From the NCBI GenBank assembly GCA_024345305.1, contig BRON01000011.1, forward strand, positions 620,001 through 684,000: a stretch of 64,000 bases of DNA, written 5' to 3'. Below are positions 10,001 through 21,029 of the stretch, piece by piece (the first letter of the stretch is position 1; each line of letters starts with the position of its first letter). A program made the translations under genes and the position numbers. This stretch comes from Mrakia gelida (Eukaryota > Basidiomycota > Tremellomycetes > Cystofilobasidiales > Mrakiaceae). A model generated the notes under the pieces. The model was not told the DNA's origin. It saw only the letters and a program-made list of their open reading frames with translations, and made no database searches.

Positions 10001-12814
10001 TGGATCCCCGTCGGCGCCGATCCTGGAGTTCCTCGACGAGTGGGGTCTCGAGACGTTGGAGGAGTACGCTGGAGCGCCGTCGGCGACGAAGGTGTTCGTG
10101 AACGGAGTGTGGGTGGGAGTTCATCGAGACGCGAACCAGCTCACGGAGCATCTCATTCGACTCAGGAGGTGCTCGGACATCAAGAGCGAGGTGTCGGTCG
10201 TTCGAGACATTCGAGAACGAGAGCTTCGACTCTACACGGACGCCGGACGAGTCTGTCGACCTCTCTTCGTCGTCAACCAGTCGGACCAGCAGCTCGCGCT
10301 CAAGAAGGACGACGTCGGGAAGCTCACCAACTCCAAGGACGAGAACCTCAACGAGGAGTCGGAGGATCACTACACCTGGAACCACCTCCTCGAGGAAGGA
10401 AAGATCGAGCTTCTCGACGCCGAGGAGGAGGAAACCGTCATGATCGCGATGACGCCTGAGGATCTGGCAGCGGCGAGGGAGGCGGATAGTCAGGCGGATA
10501 TGAGTGTGAGGGAGCAGCAGAGGGTGCAGTTGCAGACGGGGCAGGACTACGACGTCGCTGGGAGAGCGAAGAGTACGAGTTTCTCGCACACCTTCACCCA
10601 TTGCGAGATTCATCCGTCGATGATCCTGGGGATCTGTGCTTCGATTATTCCTTTCCCCGATCACAACCAGGTGAGTCTTCTTCTTTCTCTCTCGTTTCGT
10701 TTTGGTTATGTTGGGAGGAGAGGAGAAAGTTGGCGTTTGAGCACGAGAACGAGAGCTGACCTTCGTCGCGTCGCGTCCTTTCTCGTTCCTCCCTCCTCAG
10801 TCTCCTCGAAACACCTACCAGTCGGCTATGGGGAAGCAGGCTATGGGAATCTACCTCACCAACTACCAGATCCGAATGGACACCATGGCCAACATCCTCT
10901 ACTACCCTCAGAAACCGCTCGCGACGACTCGATCGATGGAGTACCTCAAGTTCCGAGAGCTCCCCGCCGGCCAGAACGCCATCGTCGCCATCCTCTGCTA
11001 CTCGGGCTACAACCAGGAGGATTCGGTCATCATGAACCAGAGTTCGATCGACCGAGGACTCTTCCGGTCGATGTACTACCGATCCTACCAGGACGTGGAG
11101 AAGAAGAACGGGATGGTCTCGCTCGAGGAGTTCGAGAAGCCGACGAGGGACTCGACGCTCAGGCTCAAGCAGGGGACCTACGACAAGCTCGATGCGGACG
11201 GACTCGTCAGTCCTGGAGTCGGAGTCAACGGAGAGGACATCATCATCGGGAAGACGGCTCCCATCCCCAAGGACTCGGAGGAACTAGGTCAACGTCAAGC
11301 GACCCACACGAAACGAGACGTCTCCACTCCTCTCAAGTCGACCGAACAGGGAATCGTCGATCAGGTCCTCGTCACCACCAACGCCGATGGACTCAAGTTC
11401 GTCAAGATCCGAGTGAGGTCCACTCGAGTTCCGCAGATTGGAGACAAGTTCGCGTCCCGACATGGACAGAAGGGAACGGTTGGAATCACGTATCGACAGG
11501 AGGACATGCCGTTCACGAGCGAGGGGATCACTCCGGATATCATCATCAACCCTCATGCTATTCCGTCGAGGATGACGATCGGACATCTCGTGGAGTGTTT
11601 GTTGAGTAAGCTCGCGACGCTGCTCGGGACGGAGGGAGACGCGACCCCGTTCACGGATTTGACGGTCGAGGCGGTGTCGGCGAGGTTGAAGAGTAAGGGG
11701 TATCAGTCGAGAGGGTGAGTTTCATCTTCATCTCAGCTTCGAGTTGGGTTGAGGGAGCGAGAGGGTGGGGAGGGAGGGGGGAGTTCGAGCTCGACGCGTC
11801 GAAACTTGAAACGAAACGTCTCGGCTGACCTTCTTCTTCCCCTCCTCTTCTTTCTTTCTTTCTCTTCCACAGTCTCGAAGTCATGTACCATGGTCACACC
11901 GGTCGAAAACTTCAAGCTCAGGTCTATCTTGGTCCTACGTACTACCAGGTTCGTCGTCTCTCCTTCCCTTCCTCCACCCTCCTCCCTCGCTCGTTCGAAC
12001 TCGAACTCAAGACTGACCTCTCTTCCCTCCCTCCTCTTCGTCGTTCCACAGCGTCTGAAGCACATGGTGAACGACAAGATCCACGCTCGAGCTCGAGGTC
12101 CCGTTCAGATCCTGACACGGCAGCCCGTGGAAGGTCGATCGAGAGATGGAGGGTTGAGGTTCGGAGAGATGGAGGTTCGTCCAGCTTCCCCTTTTCCCCT
12201 TTCCCTTTCCTTTCCCCGTTCTCGCGAGCGACCGAACGAACGAACACAAAACTGACCTTCTTCGACGTTGGTTTTGGTGGCGATGAACAGAGAGATTGCA
12301 TGATCGCTCACGGAATCGCCAACTTCCTGAGGGAGAGGCTGTTCGATGCTTCGGATGGGTGAGTCGCGTCTCTGCTTCTCTCTCCTTCCCTTTCCCCTTC
12401 CCTCCCTCCGCTCATCGCTGACGCTTTTGCGTTCGTGTTCGTTTGTTTCAGTTACCGAATCCACGTCTGTGACATCTGTGGAATGACGGCGACCGCTCAG
12501 CTCAAGAAGCAGATGTTCGAATGCGTGAGTCTTTCCTTTCCCTCTTCTTCGCTCGTCTCGTTTCGACGCGAGCTGACTTCTGACTTCTTCTTTCGCTCTC
12601 TTGATTGTGTGATGACAGTCCCACTGCCGAAACAAGACCGAGGTCTCGGCTGTGCACATCCCTTACGCTGCTAAGCTGCTGTTCCAGGAGGTTCGTTCTC
12701 TTCTCACGCTCTTCCTTCTGCTCGTTTCGTTTCGGACTCGCGTCGCTGACCTTCCCTCGTTTCGCCTTGCAGCTCCAAGCCATGAACATCGCTACTCGTA
12801 TGGTCACTGCCTAG
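7081..12814 (+). CDS. RPB2: RNA polymerase II second largest subunit (RPB2)
   Basis: Sixteen exons: 7081-7093, 7538-7749, 8045-8157, 8249-8378, 8455-8544, 8625-8825, 8948-9139, 9255-9572, 9663-10670, 10801-11714, 11873-11948, 12052-12174, 12291-12358, 12452-12524, 12619-12690, 12773-12814. Phases agree at every junction and give 1214 residues, close to the 1224 of yeast Rpb2. Recognisable blocks are [32 protein letters not shown], the active-site region [18 protein letters not shown], the hybrid-binding block [15 protein letters not shown] and [20 protein letters not shown]. The C-terminal zinc site CDICG...CSHC is intact. Rpb2 forms one half of the polymerase cleft and catalytic centre in the nucleus. 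The first exon is only 13 nt and is followed by a 444-nt intron, the longest in the gene. Confidence 0.97.
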
Positions 12815-13724
12815 GCTCGAACTCTCGTTTTCGTCCCCCTCGTTTATCGCTCCCTTGCATCTTCTTCGTTTTTCACCTCGGTCGTTCGTTCCTCCTCTTA
12901 TCCGCGTCGTCGCTCGCTCTTTCTTTTGGTCTCGTTCTCTAATCTCTCTCTCGTTTTGTTTTATGTGTGTACTGTTGTCTATGCGGATCCTTTTTTTCTT
13001 TCTGGTTCTTGGGGCTGGGGAGAGAAAGGAAGATGAGAACGACGAGAAGGGAGGAGCGACGCGTCGATGATCGCGAGCCTCTTCGTGCTCGTTCGTCCTC
13101 TTCGCCCGCTCTTTCTTGCGCACAAGGACGACGAACCTCTGTCTCCTCAAGAACACGGCTCGCTAGGCTTGTTCTTCAGGATCACAGGCGGTGAACGCTC
13201 AGCTTCGCGCCATGCGACGCGTCGATGTTTTCGCATCGCCCGCTGCTCAGCAGGAAATCGCAACAGCCTCGTCCTCAAGTCTGTTCGTCGGAGGGACGGC
13301 TCAGATCTCCAGATGACCCATCGAGTATCGAGGGAAGTGCGGTGAAAGCCAAAAATTGGCCGGGGAGGAGGGCGAGCCCAAGCCCTTCCCTCCGAAGACG
13401 AGTCGACGACGTCTGCCCGGCGACGCGTCGAGAAGTTTCTTTTCTCGCAGGTTTTCCAGTCTACTCTCCTCAGTCAGAAAAAAATACATGTATATAAATC
13501 TGATCCCGAGCTGAAGGTGGTCGAAAAAGATCTAGGACAGAGCTCAAGGAGGAAAGAAAGGACAAGGCCGCCTAATCCGAGGGCGGAGGCGAGCTCGCAA
13601 GGTCGTCTTCGTTCCTGCGATCCTCTCGTTTTTCTCGGAGCTGTTCGAGACCGACCGAATCTCCTTCCAACCACCACAAGCTCCCCCTCCACCACCCACC
13701 AACAAAACCAACTTCGTTTTCTCT
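12815..13724. other. 910-bp intergenic region with three GACGCGTC palindromes
   Basis: Lies between the RPB2 stop and the Zn2Cys6 gene start. After a T-rich 3' UTR-like stretch (about 12830-13010) it holds GACGCGTC at 13058, 13216 and 13422, roughly 160-210 bp apart. Short open frames here show no family resemblance and no consistent splice phase, so no gene is called. Confidence 0.5.
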
Positions 13725-15259
13725 ATGGCTCCCTCATCCACTTCTTCTTCTTCGACTCGAGCATCCAGACGACCTTCTCCCTCCTCCTCGTCCACCACCT
13801 CAGCTTCCTCGTCCTCGAACGTCGGAGGGAGTGCTCCTGGACTCAAAACGAAACTCGTACCGGTGTACGACCCTTCTCCACCGAAGCGAGATGCTGTTCA
13901 GAGAGCATGTGTTCGTTCTTGCAGATCTTCTCGTCTTAGCTCTTCCGACTCGTCTTTCGCATGCTGACCTTCGTTCCACCTCTTCTTCTTTCTTCAATCA
14001 GGATGCGTGCAGGCGGAACAAGCAGAAAGTGCGTACGCGAGAGCGGTGTCTGCGCATCTTGTCTCTCTCAGCATTTCTCTCGACCGTCCCTCCGACGCAT
14101 GCCGGCAGGCGTTTGGAACGGCCTCGAAAGTGGTGACCGTCGGATCTCGTCACTGACTTCTCGTTTGCCCTCCCTTTTGGTGCAGTGCAACGGACTCTCC
14201 CCTTGCTCTCGATGTGCAGGCAAGAGGGAGTGTGCATACGAGACGCAGAACAAGAAGAACTACACTAGACTTCCGACGGAGATGGGAGCGAAGCAGAGGA
14301 AGAGGTTGAGGTGGTCGAGGGTTTGGGACGAGGAGGGCGATGTTGAGATGGAGGAGGAGGAGGTGAAGGAGGAGAAGAAGCCTAAACCGAGTCTGAAGGT
14401 GAAGGAGACGGTTTGGGTGAAGGGAGGGAAGAAGGTCGCGAAGGAGGCGTCGACGAGGGCGCCGTCGCGAGGGAAGAAGGTCGAGTTTGAGGACGAGGAC
14501 GAGGAGGTTGATGAGCTGGAGAGCGAGGGGAGTGAGAGTGGGGAGGAAGAGGAGTCGAAGAAGGATGTCGTGATGGAGGAGAAGGTTGAGTGCTGCGATG
14601 GGTCGAGTTTGAGGTGAGGCCTTTTGTTTCGCGACGCGTTCTCTCTCCGAACTTTGAACGCGCCGCTGACCCCTCTCCCCTCTTCTCCTCCCCTGTCCAT
14701 CAGACCCTCTCCACCCCCACACGTCCCTACCTCCCTCCCCTCCCCTCCCCTCCTCTCAGTCCACCCACCCACCGCCTTCCCTCCCTCCCACCCCTTCTCC
14801 GTCCTCTCCCTCCCCCCGACCCAACCCCACCTCTCCCCACCTACCCCCTCCTCTTCTCGACTCCCACCTCGCCAATCCATCTCTTCCCCTCCCCTCCTCC
14901 CGCACAAGATCCTCCGTCCTCACCTCATCACAGCTCAAAGTGTCTCAAGTTTCCGCTCCACCATCGTCCCTTCGCCAATCGGCTCAACACCACCTCCCAC
15001 GCCCTTCTCCTTCGCTTCCCTCCTCCCCCTCTCAACCTCCTCCGAAAGGTACCTCAGCCTTCCGGACGTGATCATCAAACCTCCTACCCCCGTCGACCCG
15101 TCGGGACCGAGGAAACGAGCGAGGAGGGATTGGGAGGTCGAGGTCGAGAAGGACGAACGTGTCGAGGAGGGCAAGCAGGTCGGAGGAGTGTTCCAGGATT
15201 TCAGGTCCTTGCCTCCTCCGATCGGTGGGGGGAACCTCGTCGTTGGGTGGAGTCGATAG
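13725..15259 (+). CDS. Zn(II)2Cys6 binuclear-cluster transcription regulator
   Basis: Four exons: 13725-13910, 14002-14028, 14186-14613, 14704-15259; about 398 residues. The zinc cluster is built across three exons: AC, then DACRRNKQK from a 27-nt exon, then CNGLSPCSRCAGKREC. The spacing is C-x2-C-x6-C-x5-C-x2-C-x5-C, the fungal GAL4-type cluster with a last spacing one residue shorter than the usual six. A short linker (AYETQNKKNYTRLP) and a Lys/Glu-rich acidic region follow, then a Pro/Ser-rich C-terminus with a basic patch (GPRKRARRDW) that may be a nuclear localisation signal. No fungal-specific transcription factor middle domain is visible, so this is a small member. Target genes cannot be guessed from the context. 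Confidence 0.85.
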
Positions 15260-15518
15260 TACCTTGTTCGATCTGATCTGACTTCCTTGACGACTTGAGA
15301 GAGAGAGCGCAGAGAGAGAGCTTGGAATTGAATCGAATCGAGGATCAAGAACGCTTTCCTTTCTCGTGGTGAGTCCGAAGGAAAGGCAGGCAGGATTGGA
15401 AGAAGGGAAGGAGAGGAGAATCGACGCGTCGAGAACGATTCCGTCTCTTTCCTTCCTGCTGTAGCCTCGTCTCGTTCCATATCGAAAAAGCGAGTAAGAT
15501 GAGAGAACATACATACTG

Positions 15519-16907
15519 CTAGCTAGCCATCTTCTCCTCTTCCTCTCGAACTCGATCTTCCTTCCTCCTCAACACCGCACAAACCGAACGCTTCCACTCC
15601 TCGCTCGACAAATCCGACAAGTTCCGCAACCGAAACGTACTATCAAAATCAACCGCTCTCACCTCCTCTTCCTCCTTCCTCTCATCCCGATACTTCGTCT
15701 TCAACCACGTCTCGAACTCCATCGTCGTCGGTCCCTGAGCCTGAGACGCTCCTTCGAAACACGGCTTCCAAATCGACGCGTCCTCTCTCCCCTCCGCCGC
15801 TCTCTTCGGGAAGAGAAACACCGAGCACGGTCCGATGCTGGTGACCGACCTCAGTTGATTACAAACTCGACGGTAAGGCATCTGGTTCAAGTCGGCGTGT
15901 CGTTCGAGGGAGGGAGGGAGAGTGGACGGGAGGGAGAGGGTGAGATGGGTGGGTTGGACGGGAAGAAGGAGGTTGGACCAGGTGTAGATGGCTGATTCGA
16001 GGTGGAAGGTGGCTTCGATGGTGAGGTGGGGGATGCTGATGTGTTGGACTCCTGCGAGACCGGCTAGACGGAGCTGGAGGAAAGGGAAGGGAGTGCCGCG
16101 TTCTTCGAGGATGGTATGGAGTTCGTCCTCCGCGTTCTCCTGAAGATCGTAGTCGAGGGTGAGGTGGGAGGTAGCGAGGGAGGGGGCGAGGCGAGGGAAG
16201 TTTGCTCCTTTGACGAGCTGAGAGGGTGGACGAAGAGAAGAGAAAGAGCGGAAGAAGAGTCAGATCGTCTGAGGCCAACTCGCCAGAGGAAAGAGTCGAG
16301 CGGGAGAATGCGACGTGCAGACTCACCCTCGGGGTCATGTACAGCATAGCCATCCGGGGATTCCAGAGTTTGACCTTCGAGTTGAGTAGGGGACCGAAGA
16401 GTTCGAGATGCCGGAAGGAGAGACGAGTGAAGAGAGCTCGTTCGGGCTGCTCTGCGGAGAAGAAGATGATTCGAAGAAGCTCGACGGGTAGGGAGTTGAA
16501 GGAGGCAGGAGGTCGGGGTTTGGATGGAGTCGGAGGGAGGGGATGCACATCCTGATCATGGAGAGAAAAGGAAGCAATCTGGAGTTAGAAGGAAGTCTCG
16601 AAGAGAGCGGGTGGGGAGGGAAGGAAGGCCGAGCTCGACTCGCCTTCGACCATCTGGATTGACCTTTCCCTGCTCCTCCCTCGAACCTTTCCCATATCCA
16701 GCACCCGTCAGGGAAGACCTTCTTCTCTAGCTGTATGATGGCTCGATCCTTGGTCTCGTTCTCCGACGAGAGACGTGCGATGATGGATGCTTGAGCTTCG
16801 TTCTGGGACGAGAGAGTGGAGACCGTCGAGCGGAGCTGAGCGATGGACGCTTCTTGAAGACGACTTTGCTCTTGGAGCTGAGCGATTTGGGAGGCGATGA
16901 GGTCCAT
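15519..16907 (-). CDS. Coiled-coil F-box-like protein, paralogue 2
   Basis: Three exons (16907-16644, 16551-16327, 16217-15519), 395 residues. Residues 1-63 are a strong coiled coil (QIAQLQEQSRLQEASIAQLR). Then comes FPDGCWIWERFEGG, matching the Trp motif of the gene at 572 and of the neighbour at 17053. Exon 2 holds the F-box-like part beginning SFNSLPVELLRIIFFSAEQP and ending TPR exactly at an exon end, as in the paralogues. Exon 3 has leucine-rich beta-strand/helix repeats (HISIPHLTIEATFHLESAIY) such as substrate-binding F-box C-termini carry. Intron 1 (16643-16552) appears to use a GC-AG boundary (GCGAGT donor). It is transcribed divergently from the paralogue at 17053 with only 145 bp between the start codons. 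Confidence 0.65.
16552..16643 (-). other. GC-AG intron in F-box paralogue 2
   Basis: Donor AAG|GCGAGT, TTCTAAC branch, acceptor ATCAG. The junction is phase 0 on both sides and coincides with the position where the paralogue at 572 has an ordinary GTGAGT donor after an aligned Trp-rich segment. No in-phase GT donor of good quality is available nearby. Confidence 0.6.
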
Positions 16908-17052
16908 GAAGAGCAGAAGAGGAAGAGGATGGCGAAGAGAGGTCGAAAAACGACTGCTGTGGTCTTGGGAGAAACGAGTGGAGGAGGAAGGTCGAGCTCA
17001 TTTTCCTTTCGGCCAACGGCATCTCCCTCCGTTCCCTTCCTCTCCCTCCTCG

Positions 17053-18809
17053 ATGGCGTCCACTTCGAAGCTCACTCTCACGCAGCTCCTCGAGAGGGCC
17101 AAGAACACTCAGCAGACAGCCGCTCGACAACAGACCAGCTCGATCGAACTTCTCGTCAAGGCTCTCGAGAAGCTCGCGTCCGAATCAACCGCGAAGGAGG
17201 AGAGGATCGCTGAGCTCGTCAGGGAAGTCGCGTCCCTCAAGGCTTCCAACGAGGACAAGGATAGGAAACTGGCAGCTCTTCAGACGTCCACGAACGAGAG
17301 GATCAACACTATCTCGAGGGAGCTTCATCCTGGAGGTTGCTGGGAGTGGGTTTGGGAAGGAGAGAGCGAAGGGGAGGACGGCGACGAGGCGAAGATGGGA
17401 GCTGGGAGGATCATGTTCCTGGCGATGAAGCAGGAGCTTGCGGATAAGATATCGGTGGAGAGGAATGAGTTACTCCTCAGAAAAGTGGTCGACCAGATCG
17501 AACATACTCTGCCCCTACCGGATGGACTGGTTCGTCCCTTAACCCTTCTCGTCGCCTCGAACTCGCACTGATCCGCTTTTCACCAACCGTGTGTAACAGA
17601 GCAATACCGTCGAGCTCGATATCAACTCTCTCCCTGACTCCGTCGTCTTCGAGCTTTATGATCTGGTCGTCGGGGTCGAAGAGGAGGAGGAGGAGGAGGA
17701 GTCCAGAAATGGAAGTTGGAGCTGGTCGCTGGTACGTCTTCGTCTTCCTTTCCTGCTCTTCTGAACGTCCATGGCCGCTGTTGATCGAGTATTGACCCTC
17801 TTTACTTCTGCTTCCGTCTCCTACAGAAGGGATACACGTTCCGAAACCCGGAGACGACTGTCAACGCGTCGAGATCACCACCACCTTCCTTCAACTCCTC
17901 ACTCCCCATTGAGCTCGCCGACATGATTATCTCCTTCCTCGATAACGAAGAGAGGTATACCCTCTGCCTCACGAGCTTCCACTTCCTCGGACTCGCCTCT
18001 CGATCGATGTACAACGCTCCAACGATGGACGAACGTCAAGCCGCCCTCTTCGCCAACGGCAGGGTCAGTCCTTCCAGCAGTTCGCTCGCTGCTCCAGCCT
18101 GATTGCCACCATTCTCTCCTTGCTGACTCACGCTCACAAACTCTCCGCTTCCTCTCGATCCCCACTCAGCTTCAGCTCCCCAGCAGTCGGCAATCGAAAT
18201 CCAACCGGATCCGAGCTCTCCTCACCCCTTCAACTATTCACCTCAGCCAACGACATCTAGGCAATCCATTCCCCACCTTTCACCTCAAAGCATGGGTCAC
18301 TTGTATGAACGGAGTTGAGGTTCCCGGTATCATTCCTTCCGACCTCGTCCAACTCCCTCGAATCGACCTCGTCTCCGCCGTTTCCGTCCCAGTCGACCTG
18401 TCCTTCGCCCTTCCTTCGCCTCGTCAACCCCCTCGTCTTCTCCATCACCTCCGGATCCAAAGGCTCGCGACACGTCCCACCTACCATCACTCAAGTCTCG
18501 CCGTCCTTCGTCAAGTTCACGAGCGCGTGGGATCGATTGGAGGAGGTCGTCGCGTCGGGAGCTGGCAGCGTGGTGGTCGTTCGGGGAGGGAAGGGAGATA
18601 AGATCGCGTTTGGGGATTGTTTGGAGAGGTCAAGGGAGAACGAGAAGCCTCAGGTGGTGGATTATGTGCTCGAGACGAGGAGGTTGGGGAAGGAGGAGGT
18701 GGAAGTGGAGAGGGTCTCGAAGTGGGCGAGCGTTGCGACGCGACTTGGGCAGCCTGCTCCAACGCTGGCTGGGGACGAGGTCGGATGTTGCTTTAGGATG
18801 TGGGCTTGA
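17053..18809 (+). CDS. Coiled-coil F-box-like protein, paralogue 3, with an apparent frame break
   Basis: Exons 17053-17529, 17600-17731, 17827-18063 and 18170-18809. The N-terminus is a coiled coil (LLERAKNTQQTAARQQTSS), followed by the family Trp motif HPGGCWEWVWEGE, an acidic segment, then the F-box-like block SFNSSLPIELADMIISFLDN ending NGR at an exon end. In exon 4 the incoming frame reads VPGIIPSDLVQLPRIDL up to about 18400, but the convincing C-terminus (LVNPLVFSITSGSKGSRHV to FRMWA and TGA at 18807) lies one base further. Either a 1-nt frameshift makes this a pseudogene or sequence error, or a roughly 70-nt intron with a weak GTTCCC donor (about 18323) and the CCCAG at 18392 restores the frame. 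F-box function would be SCF substrate recruitment. Confidence 0.5.
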
Positions 18810-19233
18810 GGGTGGTTCGCATCGATTTGGGTTCGTCCGTCTCGTTTGTTATCTATCTGGCTCGGTCTTTGTTTCTTCTGTTGGCGTCGTCGTTCTTGTT
18901 TTCGTTTCAATCTCTCTGCGTATCACTCTTTCGTTCACCAGTACTCTCGACGGTAGCTACGCTTCTTTTGCGACTTTGTTGAAATTCTCGACCACCGTGC
19001 ATCGAACCAAATCAGTCTATAACTAACGTAAACTCGTCTCTCGCGTCGAATCCTCCTCGAGCTCCTCCAGGTTCGCCTCGCCCCTCTCGTCCTAAGCGTG
19101 GGGTCAGACGATTCGGATGTTTGAGTCGTCTAGTGTTTCGAATAGGAAGGTCGAGTGAGATGAAGTCAGCCTGCCGAAGAGAAAGGAAGAGAGAGAGAAA
19201 AGGGAGATAGACTCGCCGTCGTCGTCGCGTCGT
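18810..19233. other. Convergent 3' intergenic region
   Basis: Between the 3' ends of the F-box gene and the MYND gene. T-rich on the + strand (18840-18990), fitting a 3' UTR. No gene or repeat recognised. Confidence 0.4.
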
Positions 19234-20496
19234 TCACCAGCTCGGCTTGAAACAGAACTTCTTGTGTCTCTTCCAGTCGGATCGTTGGTGTTCTGGCGGG
19301 TGAGAAAGAAGAGAAGTCAGTGAGTGAGTTCAGATAAGGAGAAGGGAAGAGGGGCGGACCTCGACAGCAGTAGCGGACGGCGAGACACTGAGAAAGAGGA
19401 AAGACGACGCGTCGACGAAGGTCAGCGACTCGAGCGACCAAGCAGGGATACAAGGGAGGAAAGATAGACTCACTCTAGAACACGCCCTCATCTCCTCGCC
19501 ATCCTTAAGCTCCGTACAGGCTGATCCGTCCTTCTCCTTGTCGGAACCGGCTCGTCCCTCCCAAGTCCTCCAAACGATGTTGGGGTTCCGGTCGAGCTTC
19601 GACAGCAGAGCTTGCCCAGCAAACTTCTCCCCCCCGTTCTCGCTCGCCAAAGAAAGAAACATCGCGGATATAGCCGATGCTTCTGGGTCTACGAGGAGAG
19701 CTTGGAGATCGGTGTTGCATCTGAGGGCTGTGATGAAGGGTTGGAACAACGCGTTGTACGACGGGGGGAGGGCAGGAAGATCGTTGGGGCATTGATTCAG
19801 ATACTGAACAGCGAAGACGATGAAGGATTCCATCGAGGTCTGGATCTGCTGGCGAGTATCGGGGAGTGTCTGTGCCAAGAAGCGAGACGGTGCCGGAGAC
19901 GAGCGAGGTCGATTTCAGTACTGCTGAAAGCTCGTGGAAAGGGGAACTCAGAGACGAACCAGGTTCCGCTCCAACTCAGCGACGAGACCGACGAGCACCT
20001 CGGCATACTTGAGGTAGAGAGCTCCTGCTTCGATAGGGAAGTCTCGAAGGAACTTGGCGAAACTGGACACGTCCTCGTATGTCAACATCCGAAGGATCCC
20101 GACGAGCTGCGTCCCTGCAAAGGCGTCCTTGAGGTCGAGGTAGGTTCTGATCAGAGACGGGAGGTATAGAGCTCCGAACTCTTCCTGGTGGAGAGACAAA
20201 TAAAGTCGGCGTAGAGGAAACGCAAAGGCAGGTTCGTCAGCGAAACGACGAGTTTCAGCGAAGGCAAAGAGGGAGAGGGAGTGAACGCCAGTTTCATCGC
20301 AGGTCTGGGCAACTCACGGTGAAAGGGCGCGTGCCATCGGGGCCGAGCATCGAAGGTTGCATCCACTGAAGAACGAGAACAAGAAATGCGGGAAGGGGGG
20401 TCAGAGCTGGAAGGAGGAAGGAGGAAGCAGACTCAGGGACGGTGCGCGACGTACAGAAAGAAGGTGGGCGAGAGACGCTGCCAATGCGGCGTCCAT
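19234..20496 (-). CDS. Small MYND-finger family protein
   Basis: Six exons (20496-20455, 20365-20318, 20184-19960, 19869-19474, 19387-19360, 19292-19234), 265 residues. The helical body includes ALYLPSLIRTYLDLKDAFAG, aligning with ASYLPSFVQTILDSRYGITG of the gene at 46479, and introns fall at matching places. The C-terminus is a MYND-like finger: SACTELKDGEEMRACSRC, LAVRYCCREHQRSDWKRH, KKFC. Spacing is that of a MYND finger (C1-x8 more-C13-x2-C16), but the second ligand is Leu (CTEL) and the sixth is His (EHQ). MYND fingers mediate protein-protein contacts; no enzymatic domain is seen. The start at 20496 fits the phase-0 intron and the paralogue; a longer frame starting MAIPPP does not splice in phase. 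Confidence 0.75.
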
Positions 20497-21029
20497 ATCC
20501 GCCGGTCTAAGGGAGCAGAAGGCTGAAGCTTTAAGATGTTCGCGAGGATGGAGGGAGGAGGGATGGCCATGTCGACGTTGGAGGAACGAGAGCGGCGACG
20601 AGGAGGTGAAGGCAAGGTGATTTCGTCGGCCTCAGTTCCACTCTTGTTTCTTTAATCCCTTGGAAAAGAAGACGAAGATTAACGTCTGGACCTATAGGCT
20701 TTCCTTTCCCAGCTGGTCGAAGAGTAGGTGGACCTACGAGACGACGAAATTGCGAGCAGACTTCGAGCTCTCTCCGTTCCTCCCTCGTCTCCTCACGTTG
20801 AGGTCTGTCTCTCCTTCGATCCCTTTTTTCATCCTTGCGCTGCCCAAGATGAAAGAAACCGGATCTGAGAAGTGTGATTTTGATACATAAGTCCTTCCAT
20901 CGTCAACGATCTAAGCCGGAGGAAGGAGAGAAGGGGAGAGAAAGGAAGGGAAGGAGTCAGGTCAGCTCGAGCTCTCCCTCCGTTCTCGAAGTCCAAGGGA
21001 AGAGGCGAAACTCACGATCGACAACTAAC
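20497..21029. other. Intergenic region upstream of MYND gene, downstream of TOM22
   Basis: 533 bp. AT-richer around 20640-20900, which may hold the promoter of the minus-strand MYND gene and the TOM22 3' UTR. No gene recognised. Confidence 0.35.

Noticed and set aside
8615..10459. 614-codon open frame on the + strand overlapping RPB2
   Set aside because: It runs through RPB2 exons and introns in a different frame, is Arg/Ser-rich without any domain, and RPB2 itself accounts for the sequence. Long shadow frames are expected at this GC content.
20433..20615. Alternative start of the 19.2-kb MYND gene at MAIPPPSILANILKL
   Set aside because: That frame reaches the GTACGT donor in phase 2, which does not join the next exon; the start at 20496 joins in phase 0 and aligns with paralogues.
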